Positions 35,746 through 43,780 of a stretch of DNA of 47,384 nt are shown here, piece after piece. Below the pieces are notes generated by a model. It was not told the DNA's origin and made no database searches. It was given only the letters and a program-made list of their open reading frames with translations. A program made the position numbers and the translations under genes. Numbering within the stretch: the stretch's first letter is position 1; every line of letters starts with the position of its first letter. Source of the DNA: Salegentibacter agarivorans (GTDB lineage Bacteria; Bacteroidota; Bacteroidia; Flavobacteriales; Flavobacteriaceae); contig NZ_FOOH01000031.1 in assembly GCF_900113135.1 (NCBI RefSeq), forward strand, positions 1 through 47,384. The letters are read 5' to 3'.

Positions 35746-38079
35746 ATGAAAATTACCTTCAAGCTTCTTATTGTCCTTGCTTGCTTTTTTTCGGCCTGTA
35801 GTGAGAAAGAAAACAATAGCCTTCTTTCTCCACGTGAAGGGGGAAATATAAAAGAACAAGGCTGGCAGTACGAAGAATGGAGTCCTACGGAATTATTTTC
35901 TGATACGCTTTCGGAAAATTATAACACCAAAGTCTTGATTTTACATTCAGATAGTCTCATTACCGAGCGTTGGTTCAAAAAAATAGGGGTAAAGCCCTTT
36001 GCAGAATATAAAGTTTCAGGATATATAAAAACGGTAAATGTTGCCGGGGAAAGTAAGGAAGCTGGTGCGGGTTTTCGTCTGGGGAAATTTGATTTTAAAG
36101 GTGACACTATTTTTAAAGGTACTACCAATTGGACCAAAGTAGAAATGGAATTTTCAACCGAAATGGATGATAGTTTTATTTTGGAGCTTATCCTAGGCAA
36201 AGGTGGTAAAGCTAAAGGTAAAGTTTATTTTGATAACCTGAGGTTAGAAGAAATATCTGCAGATTATTTAAATCCCACCGTGAAAATTGAACCGGAGAAG
36301 AAATTAGAGCCAATGTCACCCTATATCTACGGGCAGTTTATAGAACATATGGGTAAGTCCATTTATGGCGGAATCTGGGCGGAAATGTTGGAGGATCGTA
36401 AGTTCTATTACACCCCGGGTACCTCAAAGTCCCCCTGGTATGCCTCTCTGGATACAAATGAAGTGGGTATTGATAGTTCATACTCCTACTCTCAGGGAAA
36501 ACTACCGGTTATTCAAGTTGAAAAGAAGATAACCTTAAATCAGGATAATTTAAGCCTCGAATCAGGTGAAAATTATGTGGGGCGGATAGTTTTTAAAGGT
36601 GATGGAATTAATGAAGTGATCATTTCCCTCAATGGAAATAAAAAATCATTTGTAATTGATAAAGAAATAGAATTTCAGAAAATTCCTTTTGAATTTTCTG
36701 CGGAATCTGACACCAAAACCGGGTCATTGGAATTTAATTTTATAGGCACGGGTGATCTTACATTAGCTGCTGTTTCATTAATGCCTGCAACTAATATTAA
36801 GGGATACCGTCCTGGGGTAATCAATTTAATGAAAGAATTGAATTCACCAATTTACCGATGGCCCGGAGGAAATTTCGTTTCAGGTTATGACTGGAAAGAC
36901 GGCATAGGCGATCCTGATAAACGCCCAACCAGATTTGAACGTGCCTGGAATGGCTTGGAATATAATGATGTCGGGATTCATGAATTTATGCAATTATGCG
37001 AAATTCTTGAAGCCAAAGCCAATATTGCAGTGAATACCGGCTTAGGTACTGCCCAACTTGCAGCAAACAAGGTTGAATATATTAATGGTTCCAGGCATAC
37101 CAGAATGGGAAAATGGAGAGCAAAAAATGGGCATCCAGATCCCTACAATGTGAAACTTTGGGCAGTTGGAAATGAAATGTTCGGGGATTGGCAGTTGGGA
37201 CATATGCCTATTGAAGAATACGTTGAAAAACACAATAAAGTAGCTAAGGAAATGTGGGATATTGATCCCGACATTGAATTAATAGCCGTAGGATATCCAG
37301 GGAAGTGGAATAATATGATGTATGAGCACTGCAGCGAGAACATGACCTATATCAGTGAGCATTTTTATAAACAAGATTGGCATGCTGGTGGCTTGTTAAC
37401 CCATGTAAATCAAATGCCAGCAATAATTAAAGAGGTTGCCGAAGAGCATCGCAGGGCCAGGAGGGAAATTCCCGGTATTAAAGAAAAGAATATTAAAATT
37501 GCGATGGATGAGTGGAATTACTGGTATGGTCCCCACGTTTATGGACTTTTAGGTACCCGATATTTTCTTCGCGATGCCCTGGGGATTGCCGCTGGATTAA
37601 ACGAGTTTTCCCGGCAATCAGATATTTATTATATGGCAAATTATGCTCAAACTGTAAATGTTATTGGAGCCATTAAAACCACCAAGACGGAAGCCTGGCT
37701 TGAAGGAACTGGACTGGTCTTAAAACTATACCGAAACCAATTCGGTACACAGCCAATTGAATTATCCGGAAATCCTCAACCATTGAACGTTGCTGCAACC
37801 ATCACTGAAGATGGTAAATTCCTAACAGTTTCAGTGGTAAATGCTACACATAAAGATCAGGTTCTGGAAATAGAGGAAGCTGCTAATACCATACGTAATA
37901 CAGGAACATCTTATATTATTTCAGGAGAAAATGATATGGTGTACAATGATGAAGATAATCCAAAAAGAATTAAAATTACTGAAGCTGAAATTCTAATTTC
38001 AGAGAACAAGCTTGACATTCCCCGTGAAAGTGCAGGCATTTATAAATTTAGCCTAATTGAGAACAGTTATGAAAATTAA
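35746..38079 (+). CDS. GH51 alpha-L-arabinofuranosidase, lipoprotein
   Basis: 777 residues. It has a lipoprotein signal with FSAC and the lipidated Cys at 18. Residues about 40-180 look like a CBM4-type beta-sandwich (YKVSGYIKTVN, GKVYFDNLRLEE). From about 190 comes the GH51 (beta/alpha)8 domain with YGQFIEHMG, an inserted beta region, and YRWPGGNFVSGYDW. The acid/base is Glu477 in AVGNEMFG and the nucleophile Glu589 in AMDEWNYW. The C-terminal beta domain ends the protein. It releases terminal alpha-L-arabinofuranose. The lipid anchor places it at the outer membrane or periplasmic face. Its stop overlaps the next gene by 11 nt. Confidence 0.94.
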   Translation: MKITFKLLIVLACFFSACSEKENNSLLSPREGGNIKEQGWQYEEWSPTELFSDTLSENYNTKVLILHSDSLITERWFKKIGVKPFAEYKVSGYIKTVNVAGESKEAGAGFRLGKFDFKGDTIFKGTTNWTKVEMEFSTEMDDSFILELILGKGGKAKGKVYFDNLRLEEISADYLNPTVKIEPEKKLEPMSPYIYGQFIEHMGKSIYGGIWAEMLEDRKFYYTPGTSKSPWYASLDTNEVGIDSSYSYSQGKLPVIQVEKKITLNQDNLSLESGENYVGRIVFKGDGINEVIISLNGNKKSFVIDKEIEFQKIPFEFSAESDTKTGSLEFNFIGTGDLTLAAVSLMPATNIKGYRPGVINLMKELNSPIYRWPGGNFVSGYDWKDGIGDPDKRPTRFERAWNGLEYNDVGIHEFMQLCEILEAKANIAVNTGLGTAQLAANKVEYINGSRHTRMGKWRAKNGHPDPYNVKLWAVGNEMFGDWQLGHMPIEEYVEKHNKVAKEMWDIDPDIELIAVGYPGKWNNMMYEHCSENMTYISEHFYKQDWHAGGLLTHVNQMPAIIKEVAEEHRRARREIPGIKEKNIKIAMDEWNYWYGPHVYGLLGTRYFLRDALGIAAGLNEFSRQSDIYYMANYAQTVNVIGAIKTTKTEAWLEGTGLVLKLYRNQFGTQPIELSGNPQPLNVAATITEDGKFLTVSVVNATHKDQVLEIEEAANTIRNTGTSYIISGENDMVYNDEDNPKRIKITEAEILISENKLDIPRESAGIYKFSLIENSYEN

Positions 38080-40765
38080 GAAAGCAAAGATTTTATTATT
38101 CCTATTATTTATAGGAGCGACGGGTATATCGCAGGAAAAATCAACCTATTGGGATAATATTATAGATAGGGAATCAACCTTGGGTCTGGAAGATGGTTTC
38201 ATTGAATTGAAAACCGAGGAATTTACCCTAAAGTTGGTAAAAGCATCTCAAACCGTTGCAAAGCTTTCTCCAAATTCTGATCCTGATTTCGATTTCACCC
38301 CGGGTGAGCGAATTGAAACCCGAGACAAAGACAGTATTTATTATATAGGGGATTTAAATTTCAGAATAAAAGATAAGGATGGAAAATATAAATCTTTTTC
38401 TACGGCATATAATCGTAAGAAGGTGGAGGCATTGCCGGCCTCAGGAACCGTCCTTGCAGCTTCAGACCTAAGCAATACACTACCTGAAGATAATCCTTTA
38501 GCGATTAAAAGATATTACGAAGAAAAAGATGGTGGTTTATTAATGAGGTTTGAAATAACAAATCCTACCAGTATTCCAATAGAAATAGGGGCGCTGGGGG
38601 TACCAATGGCATTTAATAATATTTTAGAAGGGAAAAACCTTGATGAAACCCATGCAGATAATGTGTTTTTTGATCCTTATATCGGAATGGATGCGGGGTA
38701 CCTGGAAGTAAAGCACCTTACCGGGGAGGACGAGGCTTTATTGGTATTACCAGGAGAGAATATGCCATTTGAAGCTTATCGCCCGCTTTTGGATGATCCA
38801 AGTAACAGGAGTATTGTATTTGAAGGTGTACACGAATGGATGGCATTATCCAAAGCCTATGCGGAAAATGAATGGAAAGGTGTGGAACAATGGAACCAGC
38901 CAACTTCCTTGACTTTAAAAGCGGGAGAAACCCAGGATTTCTCTTTGAAGTTTGTTTTGGCACCAGGAATTGAACAAATTCAGGATAAGCTTATCGAAGA
39001 GGGACGTCCGGTTGCTGTGGGTATCCCAGGCTATGTGTTGCCAATGGATGTAGAAGCAAAATTATTTCTCAATTACCCAGAAGCAGTTGAAGATATAAAA
39101 ATTGAACCGGAAGGTGCCCTAGAAATAATGGAAGCCGAAAGGAAACCGGGTGGGTTTACAGCATATGAGTTGCATGGAAAAAAGTGGGGCAGGGCCCGGG
39201 CAATTATTACTTATAAAGATGGTCTAAAGCAGAGTATCAATTATAAAGTTATAAAACCTGAAAGCGAAGTTGTAGATGATTTTGGTGATTTTTTAATGAC
39301 ACAACAATGGTTTGATCAACCTGATTCTCTTTTTGGCAGAACCAACTCCGTAATTTCTTATGATTATGAAACAAAAAAGCAATTAACCCAGGATAGTCGT
39401 GCATGGGTCGCTGGTTTAAGTGATGAAGGAGGAGCTGGGAGTTGGCTTGGCGCAATTATGAAGCAATTGATTCAGCCTGAAAAAGAAGAAATTAAGAAGC
39501 TTCAAAAATTTATAGATGAAACCATGTGGGGTGGTATCCAATATTCAGAGGGAGAGCTAAAATATGGAGTCAAGAAAAGTATTTTCTATTATGAACCTGA
39601 GAAAATGCCAGAAGGCACTTACAGTGATACCATAAATTATAATACCTGGGCTGCATGGAATAAAAAAGGAGCAGATGATCCCGGAAGGTCTTATAATTAT
39701 CCTCACGTGGCAGCTGCACATTGGGTAATGTACAGGTTGGCCAGATACCAGGAGAACCTGGTAGATAATCATAGCTGGAGGTGGTACCTGGAAAATGCAT
39801 ATCATACTGCAGTAGCGATGAACCGCTTGGCACCACACTATGCCCAATATGGTCAGATGGAAGGTACTGTGTTTCTTATGATTCTTAAAGATCTTCAAAG
39901 AGAAGGCTTAAATGACTTAGCTAGCGAGCTTGAAACCGAGATGAAAAAACGAGCTGATGTATGGGAATCATTAAACTATCCTTTTGGCTCTGAAATGCCT
40001 TGGGATTCTACCGGCCAGGAAGAAGTATATATGTGGAGCGATTATTTTGGCTACGATCAAAAGGCTGATATTACTTTGAATGCAATCCTAGCTTACATGC
40101 CCACTATGCCTCACTGGGCGTATAATGGAAATGCAAGGCGATACTGGGATTTTCTTTATGGGGGTAAATTATCCCGTGTAGAAAGGCAAATTCATCATTA
40201 TGGTTCCGGATTAAATGCTATTCCGGTTTTAAAAGCTTATCGCAATGATCCAGATTTCTATTTATTGAAAGTGGGCTATGCAGGAACCCTGGGTGCAATT
40301 GCCAATATAACCCAGGATGGATTTGGTCCGGCTGCTTTTCATTCCTACCCATCTACTTTAAGGATTGATTACCATTCAGGGGATTATGGCTCAGGGTTTT
40401 TCGGCTATGCTATAAATTCTGCGACTTATATTACAAAGGAAGAGAATTATGGATGGTTAGCTTTTGGAGGTAATTTGAAAACTAAAAATAATACGGTTGA
40501 AGTTGAGCTAACTACGGCCGCTAAAGATAAAGTTTTTCTAGCTTCAGAAAATTTATGGATAATATTAGATGCGGGAACCATTGAGAAGGTAAGTTATAAC
40601 CAAAAGAATAAAGAAGTTAAATTACAACTTAGCAAAAAAAATAAGTTCACACCTATGGCATATTTGCGCTCCAATAAGGATCTTGACCTGGACTTCAAAA
40701 AAATAAGGGATGCATACCAGATAGAACTTGATACTAAAAAACAGGAAATTATTATTAAATTATAA
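38069..40765 (+). CDS. DUF5695-like secreted protein, probable carbohydrate-active enzyme of unknown activity
   Basis: 898 residues from the ATG at 38069. A TTG start at 38057 is possible, but the ATG gives a clean signal peptide (ILLFLLFIGATGISQ). The N-terminal block (GFIELKTEEFTLKLVKASQT, then DFDFTPGERI, then YYIGDLNFRIK) is typical of DUF5695 proteins. The middle is beta-rich; from about 430 the protein becomes helical with many aromatics (HVAAAHWVMYRLARY, WEFL-type helices, GSEMPWDSTGQEE), like an alpha/alpha-barrel glycosidase or lyase. No catalytic residue can be named with confidence. It overlaps the GH51 gene by 11 nt, so the two are co-translated. It may supply a linkage activity missing from GH51 and GH127. 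Confidence 0.8.
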   Translation: MKIKKAKILLFLLFIGATGISQEKSTYWDNIIDRESTLGLEDGFIELKTEEFTLKLVKASQTVAKLSPNSDPDFDFTPGERIETRDKDSIYYIGDLNFRIKDKDGKYKSFSTAYNRKKVEALPASGTVLAASDLSNTLPEDNPLAIKRYYEEKDGGLLMRFEITNPTSIPIEIGALGVPMAFNNILEGKNLDETHADNVFFDPYIGMDAGYLEVKHLTGEDEALLVLPGENMPFEAYRPLLDDPSNRSIVFEGVHEWMALSKAYAENEWKGVEQWNQPTSLTLKAGETQDFSLKFVLAPGIEQIQDKLIEEGRPVAVGIPGYVLPMDVEAKLFLNYPEAVEDIKIEPEGALEIMEAERKPGGFTAYELHGKKWGRARAIITYKDGLKQSINYKVIKPESEVVDDFGDFLMTQQWFDQPDSLFGRTNSVISYDYETKKQLTQDSRAWVAGLSDEGGAGSWLGAIMKQLIQPEKEEIKKLQKFIDETMWGGIQYSEGELKYGVKKSIFYYEPEKMPEGTYSDTINYNTWAAWNKKGADDPGRSYNYPHVAAAHWVMYRLARYQENLVDNHSWRWYLENAYHTAVAMNRLAPHYAQYGQMEGTVFLMILKDLQREGLNDLASELETEMKKRADVWESLNYPFGSEMPWDSTGQEEVYMWSDYFGYDQKADITLNAILAYMPTMPHWAYNGNARRYWDFLYGGKLSRVERQIHHYGSGLNAIPVLKAYRNDPDFYLLKVGYAGTLGAIANITQDGFGPAAFHSYPSTLRIDYHSGDYGSGFFGYAINSATYITKEENYGWLAFGGNLKTKNNTVEVELTTAAKDKVFLASENLWIILDAGTIEKVSYNQKNKEVKLQLSKKNKFTPMAYLRSNKDLDLDFKKIRDAYQIELDTKKQEIIIKL

Positions 40766-41194
40766 AGAAGTATGGACAGCAGCAAGAGGGTCACACGCTT
40801 CGCGATGTTAAGTTCTCATTTTTATAGATTATAATTCTATATGATGCTAAATGAGATTGAATTATATGGGTTCTGGAATTTATTAGAATTATTTTTCATG
40901 GAAAAATTTTCCAAAGCCAGTAATACCGGTGATTTTTTCACGGAAAAGTTTAATTAACAGTGCCATTCAACACTTTTATCTTCACTCCGCAAAAGCTTTG
41001 CTTCAATAAAAGAGGTTCATTATAAATGGTCTTGTACACGAGCCAAAAAGCTTTGAAGATGAATAGGTAAATTTGATTTTCTAGTTTAAGCTTTTTAACT
41101 CAAGTCCGCTTGATAATAACTAAAATTTACCGATCAGGATTTCAGTGTTTTTTAGTCTTTCTTATACCGCATTACTTTTTGCTGCTAAAGAACC
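40766..41194. other. Intergenic region with an imperfect direct repeat
   Basis: About 430 bp with no gene seen. It marks the change from the glycoprotein locus to the mobile island. TTTTTCATGGAAAAATTTT (40892-40910) recurs as TTTTTCACGGAAAAGTTTA (40934-40952), 16 of 19 bases alike and 42 bp apart. No clear terminator was found for the long operon before it. Confidence 0.45.
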
Positions 41195-41252
41195 AGCTTT
41201 GAAATTAACCGGAGCGCCGGGCTATTTATAGCTCCTCTATAATTTCAAAGCT
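41195..41252. repeat. Perfect 13-bp inverted repeat with internal hairpin
   Basis: AGCTTTGAAATTA (41195-41207) and TAATTTCAAAGCT (41240-41252) are exact inverse copies. The 32-nt loop has a further 5-bp stem (GGAGC 41211-41215 with GCTCC 41231-41235). One arm overlaps the end of the minus-strand gene fragment at 41226. No T-run follows on either strand. Confidence 0.6.
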
Positions 41253-41372
41253 TGAAAATCCTAGGGCATCAAAAGGTAATGCGATGGCGCTGGAAGAAGT
41301 AAATTGAAATAGCTGAATAACAAAATCATCCTGATCTACAACTGTTTTACCGTTCGACGGCAAAAGGAAAAT
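41226..41372 (-). pseudogene. Possible 3' fragment of an unknown gene
   Basis: On the minus strand the last about 49 codons before a TAA at 41226 read like protein (KTVVDQDDFVIQLFQFTSS, then AIALPFDALGFSSFEI). The frame continues to 41453, but that part is antisense to the XRE promoter and start and looks non-coding. It may be the tail of a gene cut by the arrival of the toxin-antitoxin segment. Family not recognised. Confidence 0.3.
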
Positions 41373-41405
41373 GCTTAAGATGAAAAAAGTAAATGATTTT
41401 AATGT

Positions 41406-41419
41406 AAACAAAATTGTTT
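41406..41419. promoter_or_regulatory. Palindrome upstream of the XRE antitoxin gene
   Basis: AAACAA-AA-TTGTTT is a perfect 6-bp palindrome ending 11 nt before the preferred start codon (41431). Antitoxins of this type usually repress their own operon by binding such sites. Confidence 0.45.
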
Positions 41420-41430
41420 GTATTTGGTAT

Positions 41431-41913
41431 ATGGATGATCTATTTAGATACAAAGGTATTCACCCGGGAATTGTTTTAAAACGGGAATTAAAAAAGCGTT
41501 CCATAAAACAACGTCCATTCGCTATGGCTATTAAAGAGCATCCACAAACTTTGAATGCTATTACCAAAGGCAAAAGAAACTTAAATACATCCCTGGCACT
41601 TAAAATTGAGAGGGAACTGGGTTTGGAAGAAGGTACTCTGGCAATTTTACAAACCTATTATGAAATAAGGAGGGAGAAAATGAAAATGCAATTACAATCT
41701 CCTAATATTTCTCTACTTAGAAAATCATTGTTTTGGGACACTGATATTGATCATATTGATTGGCAAAAACAAAGTAAGGCCGTTATAAAACGAGTATTTG
41801 AACGTGGTAATGAAACTGAGAAAAAAGAAATTATTCGGTTTTATGGTAGACCAGAAGTGGATAAAATACTTCGTACTAAAACTAGAAAGCCTTATACAGT
41901 TTCCTCAAAATAA
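41431..41913 (+). CDS. HigA/XRE-family antitoxin
   Basis: 160 residues from the ATG at 41431. An upstream in-frame ATG at 41371 would add 20 residues that do not fit the family and would include the palindrome at 41406. The first about 75 residues are an XRE helix-turn-helix (FRYKGIHPGIVLKRELKKRS, AITKGKRNLNTSLALKIERE), with IHPGIVLKREL typical of HigA-like antitoxins. The C-terminal part (LRKSLFWDTDIDHIDWQKQS) is the extension found in antitoxins paired with AbiEii-type nucleotidyltransferases. The gene is intact. The next gene, 6 nt downstream, is the frameshifted toxin. Confidence 0.85.
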   Translation: MDDLFRYKGIHPGIVLKRELKKRSIKQRPFAMAIKEHPQTLNAITKGKRNLNTSLALKIERELGLEEGTLAILQTYYEIRREKMKMQLQSPNISLLRKSLFWDTDIDHIDWQKQSKAVIKRVFERGNETEKKEIIRFYGRPEVDKILRTKTRKPYTVSSK

Positions 41914-41919
41914 ATAAAT

Positions 41920-42561
41920 ATGCTTCATTATAATACTGTAAATCTATTACTCCGTGAGTGTTTGAATCAATTAATGACTGCAAAGGAATTTGAAGAGTTC
42001 CGATTAGTTGGCGGAACAGCTCTTAGTTTGCAGCTAGGACATCGTGAATCTTATTGATATTGATCTCTTTAGTGAAGTGGAGTATGGTGCTATTGATTTT
42101 AAGACTATAACTGTCTATTTGGAAAAAACTTTCCGCTATGTGGGTCATTTAAAAATGGAACCAGCCCTCGGAAGATCTTATTTTATTGGAGAGAATCCTG
42201 AAAATGCCATTAAACTAGATGTTTTCTATACTGATAGCTTTATTGAACTGCCAATTGTTGTTGATTCAGTACGTATGGCTAGCCTTGAAGAGATTATCGC
42301 TATGAAAGTAGATGTGGTCAACGTGGTGGCAGGAAGAAAGATTTTTGGGACCTTCACGCACTATTTAATTCCTACAGCCTGGCGCAAATGTTACAACTGC
42401 ACGAAAGGCGATATCCCTATAGTCACGACAAAAATCTAATACTTAAAAACTTTACTGATTTTTCAGAGGCTGATGATGATTTTGAGCCTATTTGTCTATT
42501 AGGAAAATACTGGGAGTTTATTAAAGATGATATTGAGAATATTGTTTCAAGCTATAAGTAA
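41920..42561 (+). pseudogene. AbiEii/AbiGii-family nucleotidyltransferase toxin, two compensating frameshifts
   Basis: The reading starts at ATG 41920 (MLHYNTVNLLLREC) and contains the nucleotidyltransferase motif LVGGTALSLQLGHRES. An extra T at 42051-42052 then shifts the frame. Removing it gives IDIDLFSEVEYG, the Asp pair of the active site. The shifted frame runs on through MKVDV, then a base seems to be missing near 42318; restoring it gives QRGGRKKDFWDLHALFNS and a good C-terminus ending IVSSYK at 42561. The start and end are in the same frame, so the two errors compensate. As written the product stops at 42057 within the catalytic motif. Restored length is about 213 residues. The toxin is probably dead while its antitoxin is intact. 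Confidence 0.8.
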
Positions 42562-42577
42562 AGTATTTATAAACACT

Positions 42578-43444
42578 TCAAACAAGATCTGTTTCATTTT
42601 TTAATTTATCATTGAGATCTACAAAATCTTTATAAGAATCACTGCGATTGGTGATATGGTCATATTGGTTTAAAAGCGAAGCCGTTGCTTTTTCACCAGC
42701 GGGATCATTATCCAGGTAGAGTAAAACCCGCTTATATTTTGGGATCAAAGTTTCGATCCTCTTTATAAAAGCAAGGGAATTTAAAATGATACTATCTGAA
42801 CTTTGTACTAAATCTTCATCAATGGTAGCCAGGGATAGAAAATCAAACATCCCTTCCGTAATGAGTAGCTGTTTGGAATCGTTTTCAATGAGGGAAAAGG
42901 TTTTAGGACTACTGGAGTTTTTGAAATATTTATTTCGAAGTTCCCAGCCTCCCAGTTTATTTTTAAGTCCCAGGGCATAATACTGTTTCTCCTTCCATTG
43001 ATACCATACCTCATTACAAAAATCCCCGGCTAATGCTACATTGATCTTTCGTGATTTCAAATAGTAGAGTAGGGCTGGATGATCTAATGGTTTCACGGCT
43101 GTAACCTGAATTTTCCTGTTGTTAGGCCTGTGGTTATTTGGTGAGCTGTAAGTAGGTATGATGGATTCTTGATTTAAAAACTGCAAAGCTTCTTTAACCT
43201 CACAATTTTCGATAAGGCATATTAGATCAATTACGTTGCCTCCTTCTCCTATTCCAAAGTCATACCACCTGTTGAGTTCTTTAGATACCTTAAAAGAGGC
43301 CTGCGTTTCTGACCGCAGGGGACTCAGAAACCAGGCTTCTTTTTCCGTTGTTCTGCTGGGAAAGTGTCCCAACTTTGCGAGGCTTTTGACGATGCAAATG
43401 TTGCGGGCTTTTTCACAGCTTAATTTTTCTTCTTTCATTAGCAT
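42578..43444 (-). CDS. Toprim-domain primase-like protein of a mobile element
   Basis: 288 residues. The N-terminal part (about 25-95) resembles the CHC2 primase zinc-finger region (FLSPLRSETQASFKVSKELN, WYDFGIGEGGNVIDLICLI) but without the cysteines, as often seen in Bacteroidota mobile elements. The C-terminal part is a Toprim domain with LLITEGMFDFLSL (Glu) and VLLYLDNDPAG (Asp-x-Asp). Such proteins accompany integrases of mobilisable elements and may prime their replication. A second ATG at 43438 is an equal start candidate. It is convergent with the toxin pseudogene, 16 nt apart. Confidence 0.88.
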   Translation of the reverse strand: MLMKEEKLSCEKARNICIVKSLAKLGHFPSRTTEKEAWFLSPLRSETQASFKVSKELNRWYDFGIGEGGNVIDLICLIENCEVKEALQFLNQESIIPTYSSPNNHRPNNRKIQVTAVKPLDHPALLYYLKSRKINVALAGDFCNEVWYQWKEKQYYALGLKNKLGGWELRNKYFKNSSSPKTFSLIENDSKQLLITEGMFDFLSLATIDEDLVQSSDSIILNSLAFIKRIETLIPKYKRVLLYLDNDPAGEKATASLLNQYDHITNRSDSYKDFVDLNDKLKNETDLV

Positions 43445-43780
43445 TTAATTTATTGGGTTTTAATCCTGTTTATGGTTTAGATTTTTATTCCTGTTTTCGG
43501 TCATCATTATTTTTTGATGACATTTTGATGACCACCGGAAGCTTTAGTATTACTGGGCTAATCTTATTCTGACATCATTCATCAAAAAATAGAAGGATTA
43601 AAAACCTTTTTCTTTCAAAAGCAGCTTCAGTTTTGATGAGACGATGACAGCGCACGGGAACCCCAGCGAACACTGGCTATTCCGCGTCATCATTTTTTCA
43701 TCAATTCATCATTTTTTGCCGAAAACCTCAATTTACCTAGGCTGATTGCTCCGGGAAATTTTCAGCTAGAAAACTTTTAC
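43445..43780. repeat. Iteron-like patch of TTTTGATGA / TCATCATTTTTT repeats
   Basis: This 336-bp gap has no gene. TTTTGATGAC occurs in tandem at 43512-43521 and 43523-43532, a further TTTTGATGAG is at 43631-43640, and inverse copies (TCATCATTTTTT) lie within 43687-43719, with TCATCAAAAAA near 43585. The clustering between a primase-like gene and an integrase gene suggests an origin of replication or transfer, or recombinase/excisionase sites. Exact boundaries are judged by eye. Confidence 0.5.

Noticed and set aside
38057-38068. TTG start for the DUF5695-like gene
   Set aside because: The ATG at 38069 is a stronger start codon and gives a normal signal peptide with an 11-nt overlap to GH51.
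12561-40765. Collagen-degradation locus as the main reading
   Set aside because: Hyp catabolism and proline peptidases would also fit collagen, but no collagenase (M9, U32) is present, and two arabinofuranosidase families sit under the same predicted control, which collagen would not need.
41371-41430. Upstream ATG of the XRE antitoxin gene
   Set aside because: The extra 20 residues are not antitoxin-like and the stretch holds a palindrome fit for an operator.
42044-42439. Separate 131-codon gene starting with GTG
   Set aside because: It is the middle, frame-shifted part of the AbiEii toxin pseudogene: removing one T joins it to the upstream motif and adding one base joins it to the downstream part.
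41920-42561. Programmed frameshifting of the toxin gene
   Set aside because: No classic slippery heptamer or stimulatory structure is evident at either break. Mutation or sequence error is the simpler reading, so it is not claimed.
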